This document shows, piece after piece, positions 45,188-54,955 of a DNA stretch of 64,000 nucleotides (positions within the stretch are counted from its first letter, which is position 1; every line of letters begins with the position of its first letter). Source of the DNA: Caulobacter ginsengisoli (GTDB lineage: Bacteria > Pseudomonadota > Alphaproteobacteria > Caulobacterales > Caulobacteraceae). Under the pieces are notes generated by a model, which had not been told where the DNA came from, ran no database searches, and saw only the letters and a list, made by a program, of their open reading frames with translations. The position numbers and the translations under genes were made by a program. The DNA lies in contig NZ_JAUSVS010000001.1 in assembly GCF_030814835.1 (NCBI RefSeq), positions 501,001-565,000 on the forward strand, read 5' to 3'.

Positions 45188-45571
45188 ATGGAAAGATTGC
45201 TCTTTGTCGCGCTCGGCGGCGCGGCCGGCGCGGCGGCCCGCTATGGGGTCGGCATGCTGACTCTGCGCTGGTTTGGCCCTGGCTGGCCGGCCGGGACCTT
45301 CGCCGTCAACCTGCTGGGCGGGTTGGCGATGGGCATGCTTGCGACCTGGCTGGCCCTGCGCGGCGGCGCCGATCAGGAGCGCTGGCGCCTGTTGCTGGGC
45401 GTGGGCGTGCTGGGCGGCTTCACCACCTTCTCGGCCTTCTCGCTGGACATGGCGCTGATGGTCGAGCGCAAGGCCTGGATCGGCGCGGCCGGCTACGCCC
45501 TGGCCTCGGTGCTCGGCTCGCTGATCGCCCTCTTTGCCGGCATGGCCCTGATGCGGCGGCTGCTGGCATGA
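45188..45571 (+). CDS. crcB: fluoride efflux transporter CrcB
   Basis: 127 aa, four helices. GGAAGAAARYGVGML, GTFAVNLLGGLAMGML and GVGVLGGFTTFSAFSLDM are the Fluc signatures (Asn of the TFAVN motif and the TTFSAFS phenylalanine-box). It exports fluoride as a dual-topology dimer. No crcB-type riboswitch was recognised upstream. Overlaps the pseudouridine synthase (ATGA). Confidence 0.95.
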   Translation: MERLLFVALGGAAGAAARYGVGMLTLRWFGPGWPAGTFAVNLLGGLAMGMLATWLALRGGADQERWRLLLGVGVLGGFTTFSAFSLDMALMVERKAWIGAAGYALASVLGSLIALFAGMALMRRLLA

Positions 45572-46554
45572 GGGAAGTCCGCACGCTGCATGTGGCTCCG
45601 CTCGAGGACGGGGTGCGCCTGGACCGCTGGTTCAAGCGCCGCTGGCCGCACCTCAACCACATCCAGATCCAGAAGCTGGTCCGCTCGGGCCAGATCCGCG
45701 TCGATGGCGGTCGCGCGAAGGTCGACACCAAGCTGGCCGCCGGGGCCCAGATCCGCGTCCCGCCGCTGCCCGACGCCCCCGATCCCGACGAGCGCAAGCA
45801 GATCTCGCAGCGCGACATCGTCTTCGCCAAGTCGCTGGTCCTCTACGAGGACGAGGACGTGCTGGCCCTCAACAAACCCTCGGGCCTGGCCGTGCAGGGC
45901 GGCACCAAGACCGCCCACCACATCGACCGGCTGCTCTCGGCCTGGGGCGAGGGGATGGATCGCCCGCGTCTGGTCCATCGCCTGGACCGCGACACCTCCG
46001 GCGTGCTGCTGCTGGGCAAATCCCCCGCCGCCGCCGCCAAGCTTTCCGGCGCCTTCGCCCGCCGCAAGGCCCAGAAGACCTACTGGGCGCTGGTGGTCGG
46101 CAACCCCAAGCCGGTCGAGGGGGTCATCGAGCTGCACCTGGCCAAGAAGGGCGTCGGCGACCGTGAACTGGTCGTGCCGGCCGATCCCAAGGACCCCCGC
46201 GCCAGCCCGGCCGAGACCGAATACGTCACCCTGGCCCGGGCCGCCGGTCGAGCCGCCTGGATGGCGCTGCGACCCCATACCGGCCGCACCCACCAGCTGC
46301 GCGCCCACATGCTGGCCATCGGCCATCCGATCCTGGGCGATCCGAAATACGGCGACGAGAAGAGCCTGGCTCTCTCGGCCGGCCTGCAGCTGCAGCTGCA
46401 TGCCCGCCGGGTGGTGCTGCCCCATCCCTCCGGCGGCGTCATCGTCGTAGAGGCCCCGCTCAGCAAGGAAATGAAGGCGGGATTTGAACGGTTCGGCTTC
46501 GACGAGCATGAAGCCGACCCTGAACCCTTTGGCCGGCGGAGTGTGCGGCGATGA
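45568..46554 (+). CDS. RluA/RluC family pseudouridine synthase with S4 domain
   Basis: 328 aa. N-terminal S4 RNA-binding domain (VRLDRWFKRRWPHLNHIQIQ), catalytic Asp in RLVHRLDRDTSGVLLLGK, and HTGRTHQLRAHMLAIGHPIL. Probably RluC-like and acts on 23S rRNA; the exact site is not predictable. In an operon: crcB, this gene and two TPR-2OG oxygenases, all joined by ATGA overlaps. Confidence 0.92.
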   Translation: MREVRTLHVAPLEDGVRLDRWFKRRWPHLNHIQIQKLVRSGQIRVDGGRAKVDTKLAAGAQIRVPPLPDAPDPDERKQISQRDIVFAKSLVLYEDEDVLALNKPSGLAVQGGTKTAHHIDRLLSAWGEGMDRPRLVHRLDRDTSGVLLLGKSPAAAAKLSGAFARRKAQKTYWALVVGNPKPVEGVIELHLAKKGVGDRELVVPADPKDPRASPAETEYVTLARAAGRAAWMALRPHTGRTHQLRAHMLAIGHPILGDPKYGDEKSLALSAGLQLQLHARRVVLPHPSGGVIVVEAPLSKEMKAGFERFGFDEHEADPEPFGRRSVRR

Positions 46555-48050
46555 ATTCTGGCCAGTCGCCAGTCCAGCGTATCTATGACCTGATCGAGAA
46601 GGGCCGGCCCAAGGACGCGGTCGCCCTGGCCGCCCCCATGGCCAGCCGCATCGACGCCAGCCATGCCTTGCGCGCCGCTTACGCCGCCGCACTGAAGGCC
46701 GTTGGCCGGACCAAGGACGCCTATGACGTCCAGCGCGGCTCCTCGCGGGCCTTCCCCAACGACCGCATCGCCTGGCACAACCTGGCCGCCGCCGCCGTCG
46801 ATGTCGACAATCCGCGCGAGGCCAAGGCGGCGGCCGAGAAGGCCTTTGCCCTGGGCCTGGACGCACCGGAAACCTGGACCATCTATGGCCGGGTGCTGAT
46901 CGCGCTGGGCGACACCGCCGGCGGCCAGGCGGCCCTGGAAAAGGCCGTGGCCCGCGCGCCGGGCCACGCCGTGGCCGCCGTGCTGCTGGCTAAGCTGATC
47001 TGGATGCGCACGGCCGACGCTGACGCCGCGGTGGCGCCGCTGCGCAACGGCATCAACAGCCCCGGCGCCGACCTCTCAATGGTCCTGGTCGAGGCCAAGA
47101 TTCTCGAGGCCGCCGGCCGCACGGGCGAGGCCAGCGATTTGCTGGAGGGCTGGACCCAGGGCTATCCCAACGACGCCATGCTGGCCCGCGCCACCGGCCA
47201 GGCGCGTATGGAGCGCGGCGAGCTGCCAGGCGCCGAATGGATGATGCGCCGGGCGGTCAGCCTCGATCCCCGGCTGACGGCCGCCTATGTGGGCCTGGCC
47301 TCGGTGCTGATGGCCCAGGGCAAGGCCGAGGAAGCCCTGGCGGCGGCCAAGGCGGCGGCCGAGATCGATCCTGGCGACCAGTCGACCTGGGGCTGGATCG
47401 CCACCGCCGCCCGGGCGCTGGACCTGCCCCAGCACCGCGAACTCTACGACTACGACGCCTTCGTGCGGCCCTACAGGATCGAGACGCCGGAGGGCTGGCC
47501 CAGCCTGGAGGCCTATCTGGCCGATCTAGACGCCGCGCTGAGCCGCATCCACACCATGCGGGCCGCGCCGTCCGACCAGACCCTGCGGGCCGGCATCCAG
47601 ACCATCGACGACCTGGCCCAGTCGCAGGACCCGGCGATCAAGGCCTTCTTTCGCGCCATCGACAAGCCGATCCGCGCCTACATGGCCGAGATGGGGCAGG
47701 GGAACGATCCCCTGCGCAGCCGCAACACCGGCCAATACCGGATCAGCGACATCTGGTCGGTGCTGCTGCGCGAGCAGGGCTTCCATGTCGACCATTTCCA
47801 CCCGCGCGGCTGGATCTCCTCGGCCTTCTATGTGTCGCTGCCGCCCATCGTGGATGACGGCAAGCACGAAGGCTGGATCGAGTTCGGCCAGCCGCCCTTC
47901 GCCGTCCAACCCCCGCAGCCGCCGGAGCGTTTCGTGAGACCAGAACCGGGGACCCTGGTGCTGTTCCCCAGCTATATGTGGCACGGCACCGTGCCGTTCG
48001 AGGGCAGCGACCGGCGCCTGACCATCGCCTTCGACGCGGTGCCGGCATGA
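46551..48050 (+). CDS. TPR protein with C-terminal 2OG-Fe(II) oxygenase-like domain, copy 1
   Basis: 499 aa. Residues ~1-300 are tandem TPR-like helical pairs (e.g. AWHNLAAAAVDVDNPREAKA, SVLMAQGKAEEALAAAKAAA). Residues ~390-499 form a putative 2OG oxygenase of the PF13759 type: HVDHFHPRGWISSAFYVSLP with His ligands, LFPSYMWHGTVPFEG with the distal His, and RRLTIAFD with the Arg for 2-oxoglutarate. It could hydroxylate a protein bound by the TPRs. Paired with a homolog directly downstream. Confidence 0.85.
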   Translation: MNSGQSPVQRIYDLIEKGRPKDAVALAAPMASRIDASHALRAAYAAALKAVGRTKDAYDVQRGSSRAFPNDRIAWHNLAAAAVDVDNPREAKAAAEKAFALGLDAPETWTIYGRVLIALGDTAGGQAALEKAVARAPGHAVAAVLLAKLIWMRTADADAAVAPLRNGINSPGADLSMVLVEAKILEAAGRTGEASDLLEGWTQGYPNDAMLARATGQARMERGELPGAEWMMRRAVSLDPRLTAAYVGLASVLMAQGKAEEALAAAKAAAEIDPGDQSTWGWIATAARALDLPQHRELYDYDAFVRPYRIETPEGWPSLEAYLADLDAALSRIHTMRAAPSDQTLRAGIQTIDDLAQSQDPAIKAFFRAIDKPIRAYMAEMGQGNDPLRSRNTGQYRISDIWSVLLREQGFHVDHFHPRGWISSAFYVSLPPIVDDGKHEGWIEFGQPPFAVQPPQPPERFVRPEPGTLVLFPSYMWHGTVPFEGSDRRLTIAFDAVPA

Positions 48051-49744
48051 GCGCGGCAGACGACGCCATCGCCCAGGCGCGGGCCCTGGGCGGCAAGGGG
48101 GACCTGGTCTCGGCCGAGGCCGTCATCCGCGCCGCTCTGGCCACGCAGAAGAAATCCGCCCAGTTGCAAACCGAACTGGCCCAGATCGCCGCCGCCCAGG
48201 GCCGCGACGACGAGGCGGAGAAGGCCCTGCGCGCCGCCCTCGACGCCGACCCGCTCTATCCTCCGGCGGCCTATTCACTGACCCAGGGCCTGATCGGCAT
48301 GGGCCGCGTCGAGGAGGCGCTGGCGGTCATCACGCCGCTGGCTGAGGTCGCCAAGCCCGAGTCCGCCGCCCTGGCCCTGCAGGGACAGGCGCTGCGGGCG
48401 CTGGGCCGCACCGAGGCGGCGCTGGACGCCCTCTACACGGCCACCCGGATCGACCAGGCCGACCCCAGCCACCAGCACAACCTGGCGCTGGCCCTGGAAG
48501 AGGCCGGCCTGCATCCCGAGGCCACCCGGGCCGCCCGGGCCGCCCGGGCGCGGGGTCTGGACCGGCCGGAGACCTGGCTGATCGAAGGCCGCACGCTGCT
48601 GGCCCAGGATCGTCTGGACGAGGCCGAGACCGCCTTCCGCGAGGCGCTGCGCCGGCAGCCGAACTTCACGCCGGCCCACCGCGAACTGAGCCTGTTGACC
48701 TGGATGCGCAGCGGCGACCTGGCCGCCGCCACCAGCGAGCTCGACAAGGCCATCGCCGCCAGTCCCGGCCAGCCGGGGCTGCGGGTCGTGCGGGCCAAGC
48801 TGCTGGAATACACCGGCGATGCGCGGGGCGCTTACGAGTGCCTGCGGGAGGCCCCTCAGGGCGAGAGCGAGATCGAGATTCAGATGGCCGCCTCGCAGGC
48901 CGCCGTGGCCTTCGATCCGGCCGCGGCCCTGGCCCATGCCGAGACGGCCGTGCGGCTGGAGCCCGATCATCCCCTGGCGATCAGCCTGCTGGCCGAGGCC
49001 AACCTGGCCCTGGGCCGCCCCGAGGCCATTTTGGCGGCGACCGACCGGCTGCGGGCGCTGCTGCCGTTCAACCAGCATGCCCTGGCGCTGGAGGCGACGG
49101 CCTGGCGTCTGTTGGGCGATCCGCGCAACGCCCAGCGCAACGACTACCAGAGCCTGGTCCGCACCGCCCTGGTCGAGACTCCGGCCGGCTGGTCCAGCCG
49201 CGAGGCTTGGCTGGCCGACCTGACCGCCGCCCTCGACCGGCTGCAGGTGATGAAGGGCCATCCGGTCGGCCAGTCCCTGCGCGGCGGCTCCCAGACCAAC
49301 CAGAACCTGCAGCGCTCGACCGACCCGGCCATCCGCGCCTTTTTCCAGGTCATCGCCGATCCGATCATGGCGACCATGGAGGCCTATGGCCGCCTGGGCG
49401 ACCCGGTCCTGTCCCGCAACACCGGCCGCTACCGGCTGGCCGGGGCCTGGTCGGTCAACCTGCGGCCCGGCGGCCATCACGTCGACCATCTGCATCCGGC
49501 CGGCTGGCTGTCCTCGGCCTTCTATGTCGACCTGCCGCCGGCGGTGGAGGGCGAGGGGCGCGAAGGCTGGCTGCGCTTTGGCAAGCCCGGCATCGCCTCC
49601 ACCCCGGCCCTGGAGGCCGAGCACTGGGTCAAGCCCGAGCCCGGCATGCTGGTGCTGTTCCCCAGCTACATGTGGCATGGCACCCAGCCGTTCGGCGGCG
49701 AGGCGCGGCGGCTGACCATGGCCTTCGACGTGATGCCGGCCTAG
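48047..49744 (+). CDS. TPR protein with C-terminal 2OG-Fe(II) oxygenase-like domain, copy 2
   Basis: 565 aa. TPR-like helices fill the first ~370 residues; the end has HVDHLHPAGWLSSAFYVDLP, LFPSYMWHGTQPFGG and RRLTMAFD, close to copy 1. It is about 65 residues longer, because of added repeats. ATGA overlap with copy 1. The pair probably arose by tandem duplication and diverged in the TPR part, which would change target choice. Confidence 0.85.
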   Translation: MSAADDAIAQARALGGKGDLVSAEAVIRAALATQKKSAQLQTELAQIAAAQGRDDEAEKALRAALDADPLYPPAAYSLTQGLIGMGRVEEALAVITPLAEVAKPESAALALQGQALRALGRTEAALDALYTATRIDQADPSHQHNLALALEEAGLHPEATRAARAARARGLDRPETWLIEGRTLLAQDRLDEAETAFREALRRQPNFTPAHRELSLLTWMRSGDLAAATSELDKAIAASPGQPGLRVVRAKLLEYTGDARGAYECLREAPQGESEIEIQMAASQAAVAFDPAAALAHAETAVRLEPDHPLAISLLAEANLALGRPEAILAATDRLRALLPFNQHALALEATAWRLLGDPRNAQRNDYQSLVRTALVETPAGWSSREAWLADLTAALDRLQVMKGHPVGQSLRGGSQTNQNLQRSTDPAIRAFFQVIADPIMATMEAYGRLGDPVLSRNTGRYRLAGAWSVNLRPGGHHVDHLHPAGWLSSAFYVDLPPAVEGEGREGWLRFGKPGIASTPALEAEHWVKPEPGMLVLFPSYMWHGTQPFGGEARRLTMAFDVMPA

Positions 49745-49753
49745 CGAGAAAAG

Positions 49754-49782
49754 TCCCCAGACCCGTGCGACGGGCCTGGGGA
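49754..49782 (-). terminator. intrinsic terminator of the DUF1800-DUF1501 operon
   Basis: Interrupted stem TCCCCAG-CCCGT / ACGGG-CTGGGGA with a GCG loop and one mismatch. On the minus strand it is followed by ACTTTTCTC, a T-rich tail, 12 nt after the DUF1501 stop. It also lies just after the convergent oxygenase gene. Confidence 0.7.
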
Positions 49783-49793
49783 AGGGAGGTTCT

Positions 49794-50990
49794 CTAGACC
49801 AGTCCCACGACCGGCGCCGCGCCGGCGCTGTCGGGGAAGACGTCGCCCTCCAGGGCCCGGCGGTCGACGCCCATATGGTCGGCCAGCACGCCCTTGAAGA
49901 GGCCGCGCATGTCCAGTGTCGGGGCGGTGTCGCGGTTTTCGAACAGGGCCTGCTGTTTGAGGGTCGGCCAGTCGCCGATGATGCCGCCCTTCTTCAGCGC
50001 CCCGCCCAGCACCAGGGCCGTCGAGCCGGTGCCGTGGTCCGTGCCGCCGGTGCCGTTGACCTTGGCGGTGCGGCCGAACTCGGTGGCGCAGACGACCACC
50101 GTATTCTTCCATTCGTCGCCAAGGCCGCTGCTCAGGCCGTCCAGCAGGGCGTCCATCCCCGCCAGCCGGGGCGGCAGGGCGTTGTTCTGGTTGGCGTGGG
50201 TGTCGAAGCCGTCGAGCGAAATGGCGGCGATCTGCGGCCCGTTCGGCTGGGTCATGAAGCCGGCCAGGGTGGTTCCCAGCTTGCGGGAACTGGCCAGGGC
50301 GGCGCGGCCAAGGCCCGGCGTCATGCCGCCGCCGGCCATCTGGCCCTGCTCGGCGCTGGCGGCCATGGCCTCGGTCTGCAGGCCCTGAGCCAGGGCCGCG
50401 GCCAGCATCGGATCGCCCGCATAGAGGTCGGTGAGCAGGCCGGGCAGGCGGGGCAGGTCGTTGGCCTCGGCCCCCGGCGACCAGGAGCCGGCCGGGGCTT
50501 TGCCGCGCAGGATCAGCGGGGCGGTGGCGCCCACCGACAGGCCGGCCACCTTCCGTTGGGGGGCGAGGCTCGCCAGGGTGCGGTTCAGGAAGCCGGAACT
50601 CACGCCGTAGACCTTGCTGGCTCCGCTCTCCAGCACGTCCTGGGCCTCGAAGTGCGAGCGGGCGCGGTCGGGGCTGGCGATGGCCGGGGCGATGCGGGCC
50701 TGGCCGGCCAGGGCCAGCCTGTGCACCGTCGTCAGGGAGGGGTGCAGGGCGAAAGTGTCGTCCAGCTTCAGCGCCGCCGAGGCGGGGATGGCGATCGAAC
50801 CGCGCAGGTTCGCATAGTCGGGATCGCCGATCGGCGGCGAGACGGAAAGCCCGTCCATGCCGCCCCGGCAGATGACCACCACCAGCTTGCGGCGGTTCAG
50901 GGTCTCGTCGGCATAGGCGCCGCCACCGAGGAAGGTGATGGACGCGCCGGCCGCCAGCAGCAGGCGGCGGGAAATGACAGGACTGGTCAT
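49794..50990 (-). CDS. DUF1501 domain protein (exported, twin-Arg-like signal)
   Basis: 398 aa. The leader SRRLLLAAGASITFLGGGA has a twin-arginine start. The family motifs are VVVICRGGMDGLSVSPPIGD, SLDGFDTHANQNN, ATEFGRTAKVNGTGGTDHGT. DUF1501 proteins belong to the alkaline phosphatase/sulfatase superfamily and pair with DUF1800 genes. No substrate is known. It follows the DUF1800 gene by a 4-nt overlap. Confidence 0.9.
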   Translation of the reverse strand: MTSPVISRRLLLAAGASITFLGGGAYADETLNRRKLVVVICRGGMDGLSVSPPIGDPDYANLRGSIAIPASAALKLDDTFALHPSLTTVHRLALAGQARIAPAIASPDRARSHFEAQDVLESGASKVYGVSSGFLNRTLASLAPQRKVAGLSVGATAPLILRGKAPAGSWSPGAEANDLPRLPGLLTDLYAGDPMLAAALAQGLQTEAMAASAEQGQMAGGGMTPGLGRAALASSRKLGTTLAGFMTQPNGPQIAAISLDGFDTHANQNNALPPRLAGMDALLDGLSSGLGDEWKNTVVVCATEFGRTAKVNGTGGTDHGTGSTALVLGGALKKGGIIGDWPTLKQQALFENRDTAPTLDMRGLFKGVLADHMGVDRRALEGDVFPDSAGAAPVVGLV

Positions 50991-52342
50991 CGGCGTTGGA
51001 ACTCCGGAGACATCAACAGCAGCGCCAGGGCTTCGGGACGGCTCTCGGCCCTGGCGACGGCCTTGGCGGTCTGGGGCGACAGGCGTGCGCCCAGGGCTTC
51101 AGCGGCGATCCGGTTGGGGTCGCGGTCCTGGGCGACCACGGCGGCGAAGCCCTCGGCCCAGCTCATCCGCTTGATCACCGCGTCGGGCGCGCACCAGGTC
51201 ACCGCGTCGTCGGCCCAGCCCTTGGGCGAGGGGGCGGCGAAGGGCCTCTGGCCCATGCCGGTCAGAAGCGGGGCCAGATACTGGGCCGAGGTCGGCTGGC
51301 CGCCGATGGCCCGCCAGCCGGAGATCAGGAACTCATAGGGCGTCTTGAACTTGGCCGGGGTCGGGTCCCAGGCCTCGTTGGCGGTGATCAGCGTATTGGC
51401 CACCACCGCCAGATCGCCGCGCGAGGCGGTCCAGGCCGCCACCAGCCGGTCGGTCAGGGCGGCCGGCGGATCGTCGGCGACGAAGTGGCGGGCGATCTTG
51501 CCGCAGACATGGCGGGCGGTGGCCGGATGGGCGGCGAGGTCCGCCATCACCGCCGCGGCCTGGTCGACGCCATCCTGGTCGTAGCGCCTGCCCATGATGG
51601 TCCGGCTTCCCGGCTCATGGGTGGCGGCGCGGAACACGAACTGGCCCTGGCGCTGCGGCTCGCGCGGCCCGCCGATGCTCCAGCCGGTCATGGCCCGGGC
51701 GAACTCGGTGACGTCGGCCTGGCTGTAGCCGCCGTCGACCCCGACGGTGTGCAGCTCCAGGATCTCGCGGGCCAGGTTCTCGTTCAGGCCCGCCGTGCGG
51801 TTCTGGCGGCGGGCGGCGAACTGGGCGCCGGGGCTGTCGGGACCGACCGACTGGAACTGGTCCAGATAGGTCAGCATGGCCGGATGGCTGGCGCTGGCGA
51901 TCAGCAGATCCCCGAACCGGCCGAACACGTGGGGCCGGATGGCCTCGTTCTCGTAGGGCCCGACCACCACGGCGGTGATCAGCTTGGTGGCCGAGGCGGT
52001 GAAATGGTTGGCCCAGAAGAGGGCCCAGCGCTCGCGGAACCCGGCCGGGGTGGTGGCGCCCAGCCTGGCCCGGGCGACGAAGTCCTCGCCGACATCGTCG
52101 CGCAGGAGGCGGGCGGCGCCCAGCGCCGCCTCACCGTCGGCCTTGGCCGCCCGCCGTTCGCGGCGATAGGCGGCAAACTCGGTCAGGCGCTTGACGCTGC
52201 TGGCGCCGTCATTGGGGATGGGGTCGGCGCCCTCCTTGCGGATCTGGGCTTTCAGCCAGCCCTGGGGATCGCCCTGGAGGGTTTCCAGCTCGCCGGGCCG
52301 CGCGCCCAGGCCGAAGCGGGTGACGGCGATCGCGGCCATCAT
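50987..52342 (-). CDS. DUF1800 domain protein
   Basis: 451 aa. VTRFGLGARPGELETLQGDP, WALFWANHFTASATK, LNENLAREILELHTVGVDGG and TPYEFLISGWRAIGG are the DUF1800 signatures. DUF1800/DUF1501 pairs occur across bacteria with unproven function. The start is uncertain: ATGs at 52342 and 52339 match the family; a longer frame to 52459 overlaps the divergent ATP12 gene. Confidence 0.88.
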   Translation of the reverse strand: MMAAIAVTRFGLGARPGELETLQGDPQGWLKAQIRKEGADPIPNDGASSVKRLTEFAAYRRERRAAKADGEAALGAARLLRDDVGEDFVARARLGATTPAGFRERWALFWANHFTASATKLITAVVVGPYENEAIRPHVFGRFGDLLIASASHPAMLTYLDQFQSVGPDSPGAQFAARRQNRTAGLNENLAREILELHTVGVDGGYSQADVTEFARAMTGWSIGGPREPQRQGQFVFRAATHEPGSRTIMGRRYDQDGVDQAAAVMADLAAHPATARHVCGKIARHFVADDPPAALTDRLVAAWTASRGDLAVVANTLITANEAWDPTPAKFKTPYEFLISGWRAIGGQPTSAQYLAPLLTGMGQRPFAAPSPKGWADDAVTWCAPDAVIKRMSWAEGFAAVVAQDRDPNRIAAEALGARLSPQTAKAVARAESRPEALALLLMSPEFQRR

Positions 52343-52445
52343 GTCTTTGGGAGGGTAGGCCAATTTACGCGCCTCCTTGCGCTCACGATGCGCTTCGGTC
52401 ACTTGCACGGCGCTGATCGGATGTTCCGTCGTTGGAGAGTTTTTC

Positions 52446-53171
52446 GTGGCCGACCCCACCGACCTGCCGCGCCGTTTCTACGCGGAGGTGACCACCGGCC
52501 CGCTCGAGGAGGGCCCCTCTCAGGAAGGTGGGGCCGTGCTGCTGGACGGCCGCACCCCGCGCAGCCCGGGCGGCAAGCGGCTGATCCTGCCGACGGCGGC
52601 CCTGGCGCACCTGGTCGCCGCCGAGTGGGCGGCCCAGGTCGAGGTCATCCGCCTGGCCGAGATGCCCGCCACGCGACTGGCCTACACCGCCCTGGAAAAG
52701 ATCGGCCCCAGCCACCGCGAGGTCGCCGCCGAGGTCAGCCGCTACGCCAATTCCGACGTGCTCTGCTACTGGGCCGAGGCGCCGCGCGAACTGGTCCGCC
52801 TGCAGGGCGAGCGCTGGGCCCCGCTGCTGGCCTGGGCCCAGGAAGAGCTTGGCCTGCGCTTCCAGAAGGCCCACGGCATCGTCCACCAGGCCCAGCCCGC
52901 TGAAACCGTGAAGGCCGTCGAGGCCCTGGCCGCCGAACTGGACGACTTCGCCCTGGCGGGCCTCGCCCACGCCACCCCCCTCTACGGCTCGGCCATCCTG
53001 GCCCTGGCCCTGCAGCGCGGCCATCTGGACGGGGAGGCCGCCTTCGACCTTTCGCGCCTGGACGAGGCCTACCAGGAAGCCCAGTGGGGCGTGGACGAGG
53101 AAGCCGCCGCGCGGACGGCCAAGCTGCGGGCCGAGGCGGTGATGCTGGGGCGGTGGTTCCGGGCTCTCTAA
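52446..53171 (+). CDS. ATP12 family F1-ATPase assembly chaperone
   Basis: 241 aa. [31 protein letters not shown] and [20 protein letters not shown] are the ATP12 signatures (alphaproteobacteria and mitochondria only). ATP12 helps alpha subunits of F1 to assemble. GTG at 52446 has a GGAGAG site at 7-nt spacing. Confidence 0.92.
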   Translation: MADPTDLPRRFYAEVTTGPLEEGPSQEGGAVLLDGRTPRSPGGKRLILPTAALAHLVAAEWAAQVEVIRLAEMPATRLAYTALEKIGPSHREVAAEVSRYANSDVLCYWAEAPRELVRLQGERWAPLLAWAQEELGLRFQKAHGIVHQAQPAETVKAVEALAAELDDFALAGLAHATPLYGSAILALALQRGHLDGEAAFDLSRLDEAYQEAQWGVDEEAAARTAKLRAEAVMLGRWFRAL

Positions 53172-53262
53172 GAACTGGCCTCTGACGCCTATCCTTGCGG
53201 CAGGGTTGTCACCGTGGGCGGAGGGCTTTAACCCCTGCTGGCAGGCCAACGGGGTAAGCGAA

Positions 53263-54795
53263 GTGCAGCACATCCTTGAAGAACTCGACCGGCGCCGCGA
53301 ACAGGCCCGGGCCGGCGGCGGCGAGCGGCGGATCCAGAGTCAGCACGCCAAGGGCAAGCTGACCGCCCGCGAGCGGGTCGACCTGCTGCTGGACGAAGGG
53401 TCCTTCGAAGAGTTCGACATGTTCGTCGAGCACCGCAGCCACGACTTCGGCATGGAAGACCAGCGCATCGCCGGCGACGGCGTGGTCACCGGCTGGGGCA
53501 CCATCAACGGCCGCGTCGTCTATGTTTTCTCCAAGGATTTCACCGTGTTCGGCGGCTCTCTTAGCGCCACCCACGCCCAGAAGATCGTCAAGGTTCAGCG
53601 CCAGGCGGCCAAGGTCGGCGCCCCGATCATCGGCCTGTTCGACGCCGGCGGCGCGCGTATCCAGGAGGGGGTCGACAGTCTGGCCGGCTATGCCGACATT
53701 TTCCTCGAGAACGTGCTCAGCTCGGGCGTGGTGCCGCAGATCAGCGTGATCATGGGTCCCTGCGCCGGCGGCGACGTCTATAGCCCGGCCATGACCGACT
53801 TCATCTTCATGGTGAAGGACACCAGCTACATGTACGTGACCGGCCCGGACGTGGTCAAAACGGTCACCAACGAGACGGTCACCCACGAGGACCTGGGCGG
53901 GGCCCGCGTCCACGCCGCGAAGTCCGGCGTCGCCGAGGGGGCGTTCGAGAACGACCTGGAGGCCCTGACCCAGGTCCGCCGGCTGATCGACTTCCTGCCG
54001 CTCAGCAACCGCGAGAAGCCGCCGGTGCGCGAGAGCTTCGACGAGGCCCTGCGAGAAGAGCCCTCGCTCGACACCCTGATCCCGGCCAACGCCAACAAAC
54101 CCTACGACATGAAGGAGCTGATCCTCAAGATCGTGGACGAGGCAGATTTCTTCGAAATCTCAAGCGAGTGGGCCAAGAACATCATCTGCGGCTTCGCCCG
54201 CATGGATGGCCAGCCGGTGGGCATTGTCGCCAACCAGCCGCAGGTGCTGGCCGGGGTTCTGGACATCGATTCCAGCCGCAAGGCCGCGCGGTTCGTCCGC
54301 TTCTGCGACGCCTTCAACATCCCCATCGTCACCCTGGTCGACGTGCCGGGCTTCATGCCGGGGACCAAGCAGGAGTATGGCGGCCTGATCAAGCACGGCG
54401 CCAAGCTACTGTTCGCCTACGCCGAGGCCACCGTCCCGAAGATCACCGTCATCACCCGCAAGGCCTATGGCGGCGCCTATGACGTGATGAGCTCCAAGCA
54501 CCTGCGCGGCGACCTCAACTATGCCTGGCCCACCGCCGAGATCGCGGTGATGGGCGCCAAGGGGGCGGTGGAGATCATCTTCCGCGCCGACATCGGCGAC
54601 CCTGACAAGATCAGCGCCCGGGAAGCGGAGTACAAGGAACGCTTTGCCAACCCCTTCGTGGCGGCGTCACGCGGCTACATCGACGACGTGATCATGCCGC
54701 ATGGGACGCGCAAGCGGATCGTGCGGGGACTGCAGTCGCTGAAGGGCAAGCAGCTGTCGAACCCCTGGAAGAAGCACGACAACATTCCGCTGTAA
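53263..54795 (+). CDS. pccB: propionyl-CoA carboxylase beta subunit
   Basis: 510 aa, the carboxyltransferase subunit that moves CO2 from biotin to propionyl-Co[77 protein letters not shown] and [18 protein letters not shown] are diagnostic; the GG pairs form the oxyanion holes. GTG at 53263 fits the family length. Its partner pccA lies at 59275-61252 on the other strand and is frameshifted in this sequence. Confidence 0.96.
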   Translation: MQHILEELDRRREQARAGGGERRIQSQHAKGKLTARERVDLLLDEGSFEEFDMFVEHRSHDFGMEDQRIAGDGVVTGWGTINGRVVYVFSKDFTVFGGSLSATHAQKIVKVQRQAAKVGAPIIGLFDAGGARIQEGVDSLAGYADIFLENVLSSGVVPQISVIMGPCAGGDVYSPAMTDFIFMVKDTSYMYVTGPDVVKTVTNETVTHEDLGGARVHAAKSGVAEGAFENDLEALTQVRRLIDFLPLSNREKPPVRESFDEALREEPSLDTLIPANANKPYDMKELILKIVDEADFFEISSEWAKNIICGFARMDGQPVGIVANQPQVLAGVLDIDSSRKAARFVRFCDAFNIPIVTLVDVPGFMPGTKQEYGGLIKHGAKLLFAYAEATVPKITVITRKAYGGAYDVMSSKHLRGDLNYAWPTAEIAVMGAKGAVEIIFRADIGDPDKISAREAEYKERFANPFVAASRGYIDDVIMPHGTRKRIVRGLQSLKGKQLSNPWKKHDNIPL

Positions 54796-54818
54796 CGGCT
54801 TGGTCTGCCTACCTAATT

Positions 54819-54940
54819 CCGCTCATCCCCGCGAAAGCGGGGACCCAGGCTTTTTCTGTCTAGGTAGTTCTGACAGGTCTCGGCAGCGGGAAGGCTGAAA
54901 CGAAAAACACCTGGGTCCCCGCTTTCGCGGGGATGAGCGG
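54819..54940. mobile_element. non-coding inverted-repeat element, copy 3
   Basis: 122 bp from CCGCTCATCCCCGCGAAAGC to GCTTTCGCGGGGATGAGCGG (20 nt each, perfect inverted repeats). Inside: GGGGACCCAGGCTTTTTCTG on the left, CGAAAAACACCTGGGTCCCC on the right. Closest to copy 2. It separates the convergent pccB and DyP genes and may act as a bidirectional terminator. Confidence 0.87.
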
Positions 54941-54955
54941 TGTGGGTGATGGGGC

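Noticed and set aside
53209..53913. Minus-strand open frame opposite pccB
   Set aside because: The pccB frame has full family motifs; the opposing frame has none.
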